Positions 1 through 9,457 are shown, numbered from the stretch's first letter. The stretch: 28,608 nucleotides of DNA from Bacillota bacterium (GCA_023392075.1 JAEVZU010000184.1:1-28608), one strand, 5' to 3'. Numbers and translations: made by a program. Notes: generated by a model from the letters alone, not told the origin.

Positions 1-72
1 GGGGTGAGTCCATGCAAATGGTAGGGAGGTCCTATTGCCCGAGCCCGGCAGCTAACTTCGGAAGCGAATTAT
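1..72 (+). promoter_or_regulatory. cyclic-di-AMP riboswitch (ydaO/yuaA class), 3' part only
   Basis: The segment carries the conserved 3' core of the ydaO/yuaA aptamer: a GGGGTGAGTCC block at the window edge, GGTAGGG at 21-27, then GCCCGAGCCCGGCAGCTAAC followed by TTCGGAAGCG. The 5' half lies outside the window. This class binds c-di-AMP, usually switches expression off at high ligand, and is well known upstream of NlpC/P60 and other wall-remodelling genes, which fits the gene that follows. The aptamer ends about one base before the Shine-Dalgarno (AGGAGG at 73-78), so no intrinsic terminator fits between them. Class assignment is from motif recall, not a covariance search. Confidence 0.88.
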
Positions 73-83
73 AGGAGGAGCCA

Positions 84-986
84 ATGTCAGGTAAGATCAG
101 CAAGATACTTGTCGGATGTATTTTTGCGTTTTCTCTGGTGCTTATTTGCTCGGTCGCCATGGCTGCATCCCAGCCGGCGCAGATTGTAGGAACAAAAGTA
201 AACGTCAGAACAGAGCCCGATACATCTTCAAGTGTAGTAACAAAGTTATCCAATTCAAGGGTATCGGTTGTTGATGGGTCTGATGGGTGGTACAAGATTT
301 CTTTTAGCGGAAAGACAGGGTGGGTTAGCAGTGACTACATAAAAGTTCTGACTGCAAAAGGAAAGATTAATGCTAATGGTGTTAATTTTAGGGAAACTGC
401 AGGTACATCAGGCAAAATAATTGATTCTCTAGGTGAGGGAACGAGTGTTGAAATTCTTGATACTCTCTCAGGTTGGCACAAGGTAAAGGTAGCCTCAAAG
501 GTTGGTTATGTAGCCACCAAATTTGTTACAGCTGCCAGCACCGAACAAAAATCATCTCGTTCCACGACAGCAACTACTATTAAGGCAGAAGATATAGAAG
601 TAGCCGATGATTCTGCTGAAAATGATGTAGTTGCATATGCTAAAAAGTTTGTTGGAGTACGGTATGTTTATGGTGGAAAAAGCCCAAGCGGCTTTGATTG
701 CTCAGGATTTGTCGGATACGTTTATGAGAATTTCGGAGTAAAACTTAATAGTTCATCAGCAAGTATGTATTCTGACGGTGTTAAAGTATCAAAGAGTGCA
801 TTAAAGGCAGGGGATCTGTTATTTTTCGACGCTTCTTCCAGAAAGGCATCCGGCGTAATAGACCATGTAGGTATTTATGTAGGTGGAGGCAAGTTTATTC
901 ATGCTTCAACCTCAAACAAAAAGGTTATTATTCAAGACCTATCTGAATACCGGGGAAAATATATTGGTGCAAGAAGAGTAATGTAA
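84..986 (+). CDS. secreted SH3-SH3-NlpC/P60 peptidoglycan endopeptidase
   Basis: This 300-residue exported cell-wall hydrolase is expected to cut peptide stems (gamma-D-Glu-diamino acid bonds in this family). A signal peptide spans about residues 1-28, with a hydrophobic core and a VAMAA end. Two bacterial SH3 domains follow (about 34-89 and 93-148), each with the NVRT/NFRET and GW signatures. A Ser/Thr/Ala-rich linker (about 150-180) leads to the NlpC/P60 domain (about 182-300). The catalytic set is visible: Cys206 in DCSG, His261 in DHVGIY and His273 in FIHAS. AGGAGG at 73-78 supports ATG 84. The gene sits directly behind a c-di-AMP aptamer and ends at a terminator at 1003, so it is probably a single-gene unit tied to turgor and wall homeostasis. 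The exact bond cleaved is not shown by the sequence. Confidence 0.93.
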   Translation: MSGKISKILVGCIFAFSLVLICSVAMAASQPAQIVGTKVNVRTEPDTSSSVVTKLSNSRVSVVDGSDGWYKISFSGKTGWVSSDYIKVLTAKGKINANGVNFRETAGTSGKIIDSLGEGTSVEILDTLSGWHKVKVASKVGYVATKFVTAASTEQKSSRSTTATTIKAEDIEVADDSAENDVVAYAKKFVGVRYVYGGKSPSGFDCSGFVGYVYENFGVKLNSSSASMYSDGVKVSKSALKAGDLLFFDASSRKASGVIDHVGIYVGGGKFIHASTSNKKVIIQDLSEYRGKYIGARRVM

Positions 987-1002
987 TTTTATCATAAACC
1001 GC

Positions 1003-1028
1003 AAAAACGTCCTGAACAGGGCGTTTTT
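1003..1028 (+). terminator. intrinsic terminator after the NlpC/P60 gene
   Basis: An 11-bp stem (AAAAACGTCCT / AGGGCGTTTTT, one G-T pair) with a GAAC loop, ending in five T residues, lies 17 bases after the stop codon. The A-rich 5' flank means it could also work on the opposite strand. Confidence 0.85.
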
Positions 1029-1111
1029 GTGTATTCTTTTCCAACGTCAGATCAATATAACAAATCTTATCCAATTCTAAAAATTTCTTTATACAATTCT
1101 ATGGAGGTCAC

Positions 1112-3469
1112 ATGTTTTTCAAAAGACCGCTATGTCTTTTTTGCGTGTCATTTATTGCGGGAATACTGTTGTCTGTTCAAGTCAGCTTTTCTCTGTTCAT
1201 GCTCCTGGCAGCTATCGGTCACTTTATGTTAACTATAATGTTTAATAGGTTCAGAAAGGCAGTGGTTTTTATACTTCTATCATTGCTGTTCTTTACCGCA
1301 GGAGGGGTATTATTTAATAATTCTCAACAGGTATATACCTGTGCATTGAATGAACTTTATGGGAAAGAAATTACTTTTCAAGGTTACATTGACAGTGAGG
1401 TTGAGCAGGACGGAGATAAGCTTGTATTTATTTTTAAAGCCGACAGAAAGCCGGTATCGGCAAAATTAATTGTCAATGTGTATGGTCGCGGCGGCAGTGG
1501 CTTTGCTGACAAAATAGGGTATAGGACAAGGCTTTCGATGAGTGCTGTCATTAATAAACCCAAACCGGCTACAAATCCCGGAGGTTTCAATTATGAAAGG
1601 TATCTGGCTTCTCAAGGGATATCGGGGACGGTTAATATCCTGAACGGCGCAGGGATAAGTGTTGTAGGCAAAGAGCCGGGCGGCTGGTTTAACAAATTGG
1701 GTTTTAAAATAAAAAATAAAGTATTGGGAATAGTTGAGCACTGTCTCGATAAAAACCAGGCCGGCCTGTTGTCAGGAATGATTATCGGATATAAGGACGG
1801 CCTGGATGAAAATGCTTTCCAGGCATTTAGCAGAGCCGGGCTGACTCATATAATGGTAGCCTCGGGAATGAATGTTGCGTTTATAATTCTACCGCTTATG
1901 TTTTTATTTAATAAATTACGTTTAGGAAATAAGACATCAAGTATAATAACCATTTTTGTGCTGATTCTATTTGTATTTGTGGCAGGATTCTCAGCCTCAG
2001 TGGTCAGGGCAGTGATTATGGGCATAATAATTCTGGCCGGCAAAATAATTATGCGGGAAACAGATATATATACAAGTATTTCGGCTGCTGCATTGATACT
2101 TTTGTTTATTAACCCTTATACCCTTTATGATATTGGGTTCCAGCTTTCTTTTATGGCAACGCTGTCCCTTGTAATGTTTTATCCGCCCATAAAAAAGGCT
2201 GTGACACACAGTCGTATTCCTGAAATTGTGGCCGATACTCTGGCGGCTACGCTTGCAGCCCAGCTGGGAGTGATTCCGGTCACATTATATTATTTTAACA
2301 ATTTATCTTTAATATCGGTCATTTCAAATCTCTTAGTGGTCCCATTGGTCCAGGTCATAACAATAATAGGCTTTATCATGGTTTTTGCAGGATTGCTGAA
2401 CATTCACCTGGCGGTACTTATCGGCTATATAAACAATTCTTTTCTGTCCTTTGTACTCTTTGTTACCGAGATATCTTCTAAAGTTCCCTATGCTTCATTA
2501 AAACTTCCCACCCCTCCCATTTGGCTGGTTTTACTCTACTATATTTTTATTCTTTATCTTTTTAAATTCAGACAGAGCCTGAACGGCATAAAATGTTTCG
2601 GGCAGGTAAAATTGGCGGCGGCAGGCCTTGCAGTTTTAATTATTGTGGTCGGCTCTTTGCTCCCAAAGCCAATGGAGATTACATTTATTGACGTTGGACA
2701 GGGGGATGGTGCCTTCATAAAAACAGCACACGGTAAAAAAGTATTGATTGACGGAGGCGGAAGGGATGCAGGATCAAAATCTTCATTTGATATAGGTGAA
2801 GCTGTTATGGTACCATATATCCTGGACCGGGGAACAAAAAGCATAGATATTGTCATAGCCAGCCACGGGCATTCGGATCATACAGAGGGGTTGGAAGCTG
2901 TTTTGAAAGAAATGAAGGTCGGGTTGCTGATCCTTCCTGATACTGACGGGAACGGTTTTGAAAAACTTGAGGCCATTTGCATAAAAAAAGATATAAAAAT
3001 TGAAGAGTGCAAAAAAGGTGATCTGATCCGACTGGACAAGGAAACAAAACTTGAGGTTCTGAACCCGTTGGAGTTTTCAAAGGATACTCTGGCACAACAG
3101 TCTTTAAATAACAGTTCATTGGTGTTAAAATTAATTTACAAAAATATAAAAGTATTATTTACCGGAGACAGTGAAGCACCGGTCGAGGAAAGACTTGTGG
3201 AGTCAGATACGGATTTTGAGGCGGATTTGCTTAAGGTGGGGCATCACGGTTCAATTACCTCAAGCAGTGAGGCCTTTTTAGACAGAATAAAGCCACGGTT
3301 TGCCGTAATATCAGTCGGAGAGCGCAACCACTTCGGGCACCCTTCACAATTTGTTGTCGACAGGCTTCTGGAGAGGAGCACTAAACTTTACAGAACCGAT
3401 GAATGCGGAGCAGTAACCGTTACAAGCTACGGACGGGACTTGAAGATAAGTACGATGCTTCATAAATAA
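1112..3469 (+). CDS. comEC: ComEC/Rec2-family DNA internalisation channel
   Basis: This 785-residue polytopic membrane protein is expected to carry transforming single-stranded DNA across the membrane. Domains in order are: N-terminal hydrophobic segments and a DUF4131-like OB region (about 1-190); the Competence domain with many transmembrane helices (about 210-500), including the AGLTHIMVASGMNV signature; and a C-terminal metallo-beta-lactamase domain (about 520-785) with FIDVGQGDG, SHGHSDH (about 584-590), FTGDS and VGHHGS. Length is typical for full ComEC. GGAGG at 1103-1107 supports ATG 1112. The holA neighbour is a common Firmicute arrangement. A TATAAC at 1056-1061 could be a -10, but no convincing -35 was found. 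Presence of comEC alone does not show that the strain is competent. Confidence 0.93.
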   Translation: MFFKRPLCLFCVSFIAGILLSVQVSFSLFMLLAAIGHFMLTIMFNRFRKAVVFILLSLLFFTAGGVLFNNSQQVYTCALNELYGKEITFQGYIDSEVEQDGDKLVFIFKADRKPVSAKLIVNVYGRGGSGFADKIGYRTRLSMSAVINKPKPATNPGGFNYERYLASQGISGTVNILNGAGISVVGKEPGGWFNKLGFKIKNKVLGIVEHCLDKNQAGLLSGMIIGYKDGLDENAFQAFSRAGLTHIMVASGMNVAFIILPLMFLFNKLRLGNKTSSIITIFVLILFVFVAGFSASVVRAVIMGIIILAGKIIMRETDIYTSISAAALILLFINPYTLYDIGFQLSFMATLSLVMFYPPIKKAVTHSRIPEIVADTLAATLAAQLGVIPVTLYYFNNLSLISVISNLLVVPLVQVITIIGFIMVFAGLLNIHLAVLIGYINNSFLSFVLFVTEISSKVPYASLKLPTPPIWLVLLYYIFILYLFKFRQSLNGIKCFGQVKLAAAGLAVLIIVVGSLLPKPMEITFIDVGQGDGAFIKTAHGKKVLIDGGGRDAGSKSSFDIGEAVMVPYILDRGTKSIDIVIASHGHSDHTEGLEAVLKEMKVGLLILPDTDGNGFEKLEAICIKKDIKIEECKKGDLIRLDKETKLEVLNPLEFSKDTLAQQSLNNSSLVLKLIYKNIKVLFTGDSEAPVEERLVESDTDFEADLLKVGHHGSITSSSEAFLDRIKPRFAVISVGERNHFGHPSQFVVDRLLERSTKLYRTDECGAVTVTSYGRDLKISTMLHK

Positions 3470-3545
3470 CTGCTGTTGCAAAAGTAAGATTTAAAAAGTG
3501 ATAGTTTTGTATATTAGAGCAGTTAAAGCTAAAAGGAGATATGCT

Positions 3546-4574
3546 ATGAGTTTGGATATCCTGAAAAAACAGTTAAAAGAAGACAGGCTGCAGAATATTT
3601 ATCTGTTTACAGGCGCAGAGGAATATTTGAAAAAATACTACGCAAATGCAATTGCCAGGCTTATAATCCAGGAAGAAAACAAGGAGTTCAACTATATTTA
3701 TTTTGAAGGGAAAACCGAGACCGAAGCAATTATTTCCAACTGCGAAACCTTACCCATGTTCAGTGATAAAAAGCTTGTAATTGCAAAAAATACCGGTCTT
3801 TTTAAAGGAAAAAAGGGCGAAGCCGCCGATTCGGGATCCGATAAAAAATCAGGAAAGGATAAGCTGGCAGATTACCTTGAAAATATGCCGGACTATACCT
3901 GCCTGATATTTATCGAAAGTGAAATTGATAAAAGAATGAAGCTTGTCAATACAATCAAAAAGTGCGGTCTTATTGTCGAGATGGATTACCAGAAGCCCGC
4001 CGATCTTGTCAAATGGGTGGTGAAAGTACTTAACAGCCATAAAAAAAACATAGATCAGATGACGGCTTCATATATTGTTGAAAACAGTGAATATTCCATG
4101 ACTGAGCTGCTTAATGAAATAGAGAAGCTGGTAAATTATGCGGGGAATAAAAGTGAAATATCCTTGAAAGAAGCAGAGATAGTATGTAATAAAACAATTA
4201 AAAGCAGGATATTTGATCTCACTGACGCTATTTCCGAAGGAAATAATTCCAGGGCATTGTCGCTGTTAAATGATATGGCGGCACTGAAAGAGCCCATGCA
4301 GAAGGTTTTATTCATGATCATCAGACAGATAAGAATGGTGTACAGGATAAAGCTGTTGAGAAAACAGGGAGTCAGGGAGGACGCAGCTGCAAAACAACTG
4401 GGGCTGACCCCTTTTGTGGCTGCAAAAGTTATGAATATCAGCCGTAATCTGGACATCAGTGTTTTGGAAAAAGCCATGTACTACAGTCTGGAACTGGATG
4501 AGTCCATTAAAACGGGAAAAATGTCCGACAGGATTGCAATTGAATTGTTGATAGCTTCAATGGGGCAGAAATGA
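3546..4574 (+). CDS. holA: DNA polymerase III delta subunit
   Basis: This is the clamp-loader subunit that opens the beta sliding clamp as part of the tau3-delta-delta' complex. The 342-residue product starts MSLDILKKQLKED and has the family N-terminus (NIYLFTGAEEYLKK), the hydrophobic Rossmann-like core strands, and a helical C-terminal collar domain with the family pattern around LLNEIEKLVNYAG and RQIRMVYRIKLL. It has no Walker A motif, as expected for delta. The start is ATG 3546 because AAAGGAG ends 7 bases before it. An in-frame GTG at 3498 would add 16 residues without a ribosome binding site. It lies 76 bases after comEC and 46 before recJ with no terminator between, so co-transcription is likely. 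Confidence 0.92.
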   Translation: MSLDILKKQLKEDRLQNIYLFTGAEEYLKKYYANAIARLIIQEENKEFNYIYFEGKTETEAIISNCETLPMFSDKKLVIAKNTGLFKGKKGEAADSGSDKKSGKDKLADYLENMPDYTCLIFIESEIDKRMKLVNTIKKCGLIVEMDYQKPADLVKWVVKVLNSHKKNIDQMTASYIVENSEYSMTELLNEIEKLVNYAGNKSEISLKEAEIVCNKTIKSRIFDLTDAISEGNNSRALSLLNDMAALKEPMQKVLFMIIRQIRMVYRIKLLRKQGVREDAAAKQLGLTPFVAAKVMNISRNLDISVLEKAMYYSLELDESIKTGKMSDRIAIELLIASMGQK

Positions 4575-4620
4575 GGGCCGCATTGCGGCTAAAGCCATAG
4601 GTTAATGTGGGGGGAGTAAA

Positions 4621-6384
4621 TTGGAAAAGTGGATTTTAAAAAATCCTAAAAATGACTTTGAAAAAATGTCAGAGGCATTAAAGGTAAGTCCTTTATTATG
4701 CAGAATTATGGTGAACAGAGGAATTTCGGATTATGATACCGCCAGGAGATTTATAAGCTCCGATATTACCGAGCTGTACGATGCAAGAGCTATGAAGGAC
4801 CTTGAAAAAGGGGTTAATATAATAATCGATAAAATAAAAAAAGGCCGCAGGATAAGAATAATCGGAGATTACGATGTAGACGGGGTGGTCAGCACTTTTA
4901 TTCTGTACAGAGCTTTGACCAGGTGCGGAGCAGAAGTTGATTACGCCATACCTCACAGAATTCTTGACGGATATGGCATAAACAACAGCATTATAGATAA
5001 AGCGAAGGAAGACAATGTTGATACTATTATAACCTGCGATAACGGCATTGCAGCAACCGAGCAGATAAAATATGCCAAAGCTGCAGGTATCACGGTAGTT
5101 GTTACCGATCACCACGAAGTTCCCTTTGTTGAAACGGAAAATAATGAAAGGCTGCATATACTGCCCGAAGCAGATGCAGTTATTGATATAAAGCGTGCCG
5201 ATTGCGGTTACCCGTTTAAATATCTCTGCGGAGCCGGGGTAGCATTTAAGTTTGTTCAGGTGCTTTACAGTGAGCTGGCTGTGCCGGGCAATGAATGTGA
5301 TGACTTTTACGAATTTGTTGCAATTGCTACGGTTTGCGACGTGGTTGATCTTGTGGGTGAAAACAGGACTCTGGTGAAAAAAGGTCTTTCTGTCATAGGT
5401 CAGACTAAAAATACAGGTTTGAAAGCACTAATGAAACAGACCGGGATTTTTGGAAAGGAAATAGGTGTCTATCATCTTGGGTTTATTATCGGTCCGTGCA
5501 TCAATGCATCCGGAAGGCTTGACTGGGCGGAAAAAGGCCTGAAAATGCTTTTGAGCGACGATGACAGCGAGGCTGAAAGCCTTGCCCTTGAACTACATAA
5601 TCTCAATACCGAAAGGAAGAGCATGACTCTGGCAGGTGTGGAAGAGACGGTAGCAACTATTGAGGGCAGCAGTCTGAAGCAGGATAAAATCCTGGTGGTA
5701 TATAAACCTGATATACATGAGAGCATAGCAGGAATAATTGCCGGAAAAATCCGTGAAAAATATAATGTTCCTACATTTGTAATTACTGACGCCGAAAGCG
5801 GAGTAAAAGGTTCCGGAAGATCCATTGAAGAATATAATATGTTTGAAGGCCTGTTGAAATGCAAGGAACTTCTGAACCGCTTCGGAGGGCATCCCATGGC
5901 CACAGGTCTCAGCCTTGACCGGGAAAAGCTGGAACTGCTGAGAAAACAGCTTAATGAGAATGCAACCCTGACAGAGGAGGATCTTATTCCGAAAGTGTAC
6001 ATAGATGCAAGAATTCTTCTTTCACATATAAATCTCAGGGTTGCAGAAGAACTGTCGCTGCTGGAGCCCTACGGGAAAGGTAATTCAAAGCCGGTTTTTG
6101 CGGAAAAGGCTGTCACTGTCACCAGGGCTGCCGTGCTGGGCTCCGGGAGGAAAATACTCAAGCTGAGACTTTTGGCATCTCCGGGTAAATATATCGAAGC
6201 AATTTACTTTGGCGATATATGCGACTTTGATAACTACATTTCTGAAAAATTCGGAGCTCAGGAATTGACCAGGCTTTACACAGGTCAAACCAACCTGATC
6301 AAGCTGGATATTATATTCAATATTGACATAAATGAATATAACGGAAACAGAAATGTGCAATTGGTCATGCAGTACTACCGCTGA
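4621..6384 (+). CDS. recJ: single-stranded-DNA exonuclease RecJ
   Basis: This 587-residue DHH-superfamily 5'-3' single-strand exonuclease acts in recombination and mismatch or base-excision repair. Motifs visible: DYDVDG (83-88), CDNG (139-142), DHH (163-165), VCDVVDL (238-244), GPCINASGRL (291-300) and the DHHA1 signature GGHPMATG (422-429). An OB-fold C-terminal domain follows. The length matches the short E. coli-type form rather than the longer Bacillus protein with its extra C-terminal domain. The start codon is TTG 4621, preceded by a GGGGGGAG run (about 4610-4616); the N-terminus (MEKWILKNP) fits the family, so TTG is preferred over later ATGs. Confidence 0.94.
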   Translation: MEKWILKNPKNDFEKMSEALKVSPLLCRIMVNRGISDYDTARRFISSDITELYDARAMKDLEKGVNIIIDKIKKGRRIRIIGDYDVDGVVSTFILYRALTRCGAEVDYAIPHRILDGYGINNSIIDKAKEDNVDTIITCDNGIAATEQIKYAKAAGITVVVTDHHEVPFVETENNERLHILPEADAVIDIKRADCGYPFKYLCGAGVAFKFVQVLYSELAVPGNECDDFYEFVAIATVCDVVDLVGENRTLVKKGLSVIGQTKNTGLKALMKQTGIFGKEIGVYHLGFIIGPCINASGRLDWAEKGLKMLLSDDDSEAESLALELHNLNTERKSMTLAGVEETVATIEGSSLKQDKILVVYKPDIHESIAGIIAGKIREKYNVPTFVITDAESGVKGSGRSIEEYNMFEGLLKCKELLNRFGGHPMATGLSLDREKLELLRKQLNENATLTEEDLIPKVYIDARILLSHINLRVAEELSLLEPYGKGNSKPVFAEKAVTVTRAAVLGSGRKILKLRLLASPGKYIEAIYFGDICDFDNYISEKFGAQELTRLYTGQTNLIKLDIIFNIDINEYNGNRNVQLVMQYYR

Positions 6385-6432
6385 CAGGGAAAATTTCAGT
6401 ATGGCCGGATATATGCGCATAAAAAAAGTATG

Positions 6433-6461
6433 TTGTAAGTGAGTAATTATTTATTTATAAT
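6433..6461 (+). promoter_or_regulatory. sigma-A promoter for apt (and probably rel)
   Basis: TTGTAA (6433-6438), an exact 17-base spacer, and a perfect TATAAT (6456-6461) lie 45 bases upstream of the apt start. The transcript would start near 6468. Confidence 0.75.
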
Positions 6462-6506
6462 AATATCTATACATAAATTCAGTACCATGAAGAGAGGTAT
6501 ATTTAA

Positions 6507-7022
6507 ATGGACTTAAGAGCTAAGCTGAGACATGTAATGGATTTTCCCAAAGATGGGATTGATTTTATCGATATCACAACTGTACTTCAGGATGCCGAAG
6601 CCTTTAAAGCGTGCATGGATACCTTTAAGGAATATGCGGAGCAGGTGGGGGATTTTGACATAATCGTGGGTTCGGAATCAAGAGGCTTTATATTCGGTGC
6701 ACCTTTGGCGTATCAGATGGGGAAGGGTTTTGTTCCGGTAAGAAAGAAAGGCAAACTTCCGTATAAAACCATCAGAGTGGAGTATGATCTGGAATACGGA
6801 AAAGATGTTCTGGAAATGCATGAAGATGCTGTCAAGCCCGGGCAAAAGGTCCTAATAGTTGATGACCTGCTTGCAACCGGTGGTACCACTGAAGCCAACA
6901 TAAAACTCGTCGAACAGCTTGGCGGCAAAGTAGCCGGAATAATCTATTTTATTGAACTCGGTTTTTTAGAAGGCAGGAAGAAATTAGACGGCTATAAGGT
7001 CAATTCAATTGTAACTTTTTAA
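6507..7022 (+). CDS. apt: adenine phosphoribosyltransferase
   Basis: This enzyme joins adenine and PRPP to give AMP and pyrophosphate (purine salvage, cytosol). The 171-residue product is the normal family length. It shows the FPKDGIDFIDIT N-terminal block, GSESRGFIFG and the PRPP-binding loop VLIVDDLLATGGT (115-127). AGAGAGG ends about 9 bases before ATG 6507. It has its own promoter at 6433 and lies directly upstream of rel, a pairing common in Firmicutes. The pairing places purine salvage beside the alarmone enzyme, whose substrates are purine nucleotides. Confidence 0.96.
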   Translation: MDLRAKLRHVMDFPKDGIDFIDITTVLQDAEAFKACMDTFKEYAEQVGDFDIIVGSESRGFIFGAPLAYQMGKGFVPVRKKGKLPYKTIRVEYDLEYGKDVLEMHEDAVKPGQKVLIVDDLLATGGTTEANIKLVEQLGGKVAGIIYFIELGFLEGRKKLDGYKVNSIVTF

Positions 7023-7042
7023 TGGTAAAGTTGATCAATTAA

Positions 7043-7072
7043 CTGGCACAACGTGTTAATTTACTATATAGT
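7043..7072 (+). promoter_or_regulatory. possible weak promoter for rel
   Basis: CTGGCA (7043-7048) and TATAGT (7067-7072) are separated by 18 bases; TATATA at 7065 with a 16-base spacer is an alternative. Each hexamer is imperfect. The site lies in the 94-base apt-rel gap, which has no terminator, so rel may also be read from the apt promoter. Confidence 0.3.
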
Positions 7073-7116
7073 TTTATTAAAATTTATCAAGTCGTTGATG
7101 ACTAGTGGAGGATGCT

Positions 7117-9306
7117 TTGACAGATAGCTTTTCAGTGCTCGTTGAAAAAGTAAAAAAATATGATCCCAACAGTAACATTGAACTGCTTAAAAAGGCATAT
7201 CATGTGTCAAAGACAGCACATGAGGGTCAGCAGAGAAACTCAGGGGAGCCCTATATAATCCATCCCGTTGAGGTGGCAATTATCCTTGCCGAGATGGAAC
7301 TGGACTGCACTGCACTTGTTGCTGCCCTTCTGCATGATACCATTGAGGATACCACCTGTACCTATGAGGAAATAAAAACCCAGTTCGGGGTTGAAGTGGC
7401 TGATCTTGTGGACGGCGTCACAAAACTGACAAAGCTGGGCAAGCTGCCTTTTACGTCAAAGGAAGAGCAGCAGATGGAGAACCTGCGCAAAATGTTCGTT
7501 GCGATGGCAAAGGACATTCGCGTTATTATGATAAAGCTGGCTGACAGGCTTCACAACATGAGAACGCTGAAATACATGAACGAGGGCAAGCAAATCGAAA
7601 AGGCCAGAGAAACTCTGGAGATATATGCACCGCTGGCTCACCGTCTTGGTATTTCAAAAATTAAATGGGAACTGGAAGATATCTGTCTGAGATATCTGGA
7701 CCCAAAGGGCTATTATGATCTTGTTGAGAAAATAGCTTTCAAGCGCAAGCAGAGAGAAGCTTATATTGAAGATATAATTAAGACGCTCAGAGAGAAAACA
7801 AGTGAGCTTGGAATAGAAAACTCTCAGATTGACGGCAGGCCAAAGCACTTTTACAGTATTTACAGGAAAATGGTAAAGCAGAATAAAACACTGGATCAGA
7901 TATATGATTTATTTGCGTTCAGAGTGATTGTAAATTCGGTAAAGGACTGCTATGCGGTGCTGGGCCTTGTCCATGAACTCTATAAGCCCATGCCGGGCAG
8001 GTTCAAGGATTATATCGCCATACCCAAACCAAATATGTACCAGTCACTTCATACTACCTTGATCGGTCCTGAAGGACAACCTTTCGAGGTTCAGATAAGA
8101 ACCTGGGACATGCACCGGGTAGCCGAGGTGGGTATTGCTGCACATTGGAAATATAAGGAAGGCGCTATAGGTACAAAGGATTCAGATAATAAATTTGCAT
8201 GGCTCAGGCAGCTTCTGGAATGGCAGAAGGATACCACAGATGAGAGTGAATTTATGGAGACCCTGAAGGTCGACCTTTTTACCGACGAAGTTTTTGTATT
8301 CACTCCCAAGGGAGATGTGGTCAGTCTTCCGTTTGAGTCGACCCCGGTGGATTTCGCATATTCCATTCACAGCGCCATAGGAAATAAGATGATAGGGGCC
8401 AAAGTTAACGGGAAGATGGTACCTATCGACTATAAATTGAAGAACGGCGACATAATAGATATTCTAACCTCTTCGACCATACATGGCCCCAGCAGGGACT
8501 GGCTTAAAATAGTTAAGAGCAGTCAGGCAAAAAATAAAATAAATCAATGGTTTAAAAAAGAAAAAAGGGAAGAAAATATTATCAGGGGCAAGGAATTGGT
8601 TGAAAGGGAGCTGAAAAAGCAAGGGCTTACCTACAGTCAATTATTCAGAACAGAGTGGATTGAACTTGTACTCAGGAAATATAACTTTGCCACACTTGAT
8701 GATTTATATGCAGGAATCGGTTACGGTGCCATAACCACAAACAAGGTCATTACAAAACTTAAGGAAGAATTCAAGAAAACCCTTAAACCTGAAGAAATAG
8801 AGCAGATACTTGAATCTATAGCCCAGACCAGAAATGAAAAAAAGAAAAAGAACATTCCCGAAAGCGGTGTGGTTGTCAAAGGTATAGACAACTGTCTGGT
8901 CAGGCTGTCCCGGTGCTGCAATCCTGTTCCTGGTGATGAAATCATTGGTTATATTACCAGAGGAAGAGGGGTTTCGGTACACCGCAGCGATTGTATAAAT
9001 GTCTCTGCCGGACTTGAGGAAGAGGGAAGACTGATAGATGTCAAATGGTACACCACCAATGATGTGGCATATAAGGCCGACATAACCCTTATGGCTAATG
9101 ACAGGACTGCTCTGCTGCTGGATGTTACCAACAGTATTACAGAGCTGAAAGTTCCCATCAAGGCTGTTAATGCACGAACTACAAGAGAGCAGGTAACTGT
9201 AATAAATCTGACACTTGAAATAACAAATACCGAGCAATTGGAAAAGATAATAAAGAAACTCAGGAAAATTGACAGTGTATTTGATGTGACAAGAAATAAA
9301 CAATAA
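7117..9306 (+). CDS. relA: bifunctional (p)ppGpp synthetase/hydrolase (Rel)
   Basis: This is the stringent-response enzyme that makes and degrades (p)ppGpp. Domains (numbered from TTG 7117, 729 residues): HD hydrolase with intact HDTIED (73-78), the RelA/SpoT synthetase domain including the RFKD signature (295-298) typical of bifunctional Gram-positive Rel, TGS (about 391-451), a helical region, the conserved-cysteine ZFD with SRCCNP (Cys600-601), and a C-terminal ACT domain. Both active sites look intact, so bifunctionality is inferred. GTG 7105 overlaps the GGAGG at 7107-7111, so TTG 7117, five bases downstream of it, is the likely start. The gene follows apt by 94 bases. The next 305 bases hold no gene. 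Confidence 0.95.
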   Translation: MTDSFSVLVEKVKKYDPNSNIELLKKAYHVSKTAHEGQQRNSGEPYIIHPVEVAIILAEMELDCTALVAALLHDTIEDTTCTYEEIKTQFGVEVADLVDGVTKLTKLGKLPFTSKEEQQMENLRKMFVAMAKDIRVIMIKLADRLHNMRTLKYMNEGKQIEKARETLEIYAPLAHRLGISKIKWELEDICLRYLDPKGYYDLVEKIAFKRKQREAYIEDIIKTLREKTSELGIENSQIDGRPKHFYSIYRKMVKQNKTLDQIYDLFAFRVIVNSVKDCYAVLGLVHELYKPMPGRFKDYIAIPKPNMYQSLHTTLIGPEGQPFEVQIRTWDMHRVAEVGIAAHWKYKEGAIGTKDSDNKFAWLRQLLEWQKDTTDESEFMETLKVDLFTDEVFVFTPKGDVVSLPFESTPVDFAYSIHSAIGNKMIGAKVNGKMVPIDYKLKNGDIIDILTSSTIHGPSRDWLKIVKSSQAKNKINQWFKKEKREENIIRGKELVERELKKQGLTYSQLFRTEWIELVLRKYNFATLDDLYAGIGYGAITTNKVITKLKEEFKKTLKPEEIEQILESIAQTRNEKKKKNIPESGVVVKGIDNCLVRLSRCCNPVPGDEIIGYITRGRGVSVHRSDCINVSAGLEEEGRLIDVKWYTTNDVAYKADITLMANDRTALLLDVTNSITELKVPIKAVNARTTREQVTVINLTLEITNTEQLEKIIKKLRKIDSVFDVTRNKQ

Positions 9307-9349
9307 TTGTATTGTTTATTTTTACCTTCTATTGACAATGTACAATACG

Positions 9350-9457
9350 TTTTTGAGTGGTTAATTTGACCTGCGGCTGCGTTGAAGCTGCTTGCAAGGC
9401 ACAAAGCCTTACTGCACGCCTTTGCCTTGCCGCAAGCCAAATTATCTCACTCAAAAA
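9350..9457. repeat. large imperfect palindrome, GC-rich core
   Basis: Outer arms TTTTTGAGTG (9350-9359) and CACTCAAAAA (9448-9457) are perfect complements. Moving inward, TAATTTG pairs with CAAATTA and GCGGC with GCCGC, and GCAAGGC (9394-9400) pairs with GCCTTGC (9424-9430). The element is much more GC-rich inside than the surrounding AT-rich gap and has no believable ORF. It may be a non-autonomous palindromic repeat or a folded RNA. Family membership cannot be decided from one copy. Confidence 0.7.

Noticed and set aside
1029..1232. 67-codon frame overlapping the start of comEC
   Set aside because: No ribosome binding site, begins inside the terminator tail, and overlaps the well-supported comEC frame.
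4573..4597. Small GCCGC/GCGGC hairpin after holA as a terminator
   Set aside because: Five-bp stem with no T run, and recJ follows closely; chance or a weak structure is more likely.
9332..9360. TTGACA at 9332 as a dtd promoter
   Set aside because: No -10-like hexamer at 16-18 bases; the expected place reads GAGTGG.
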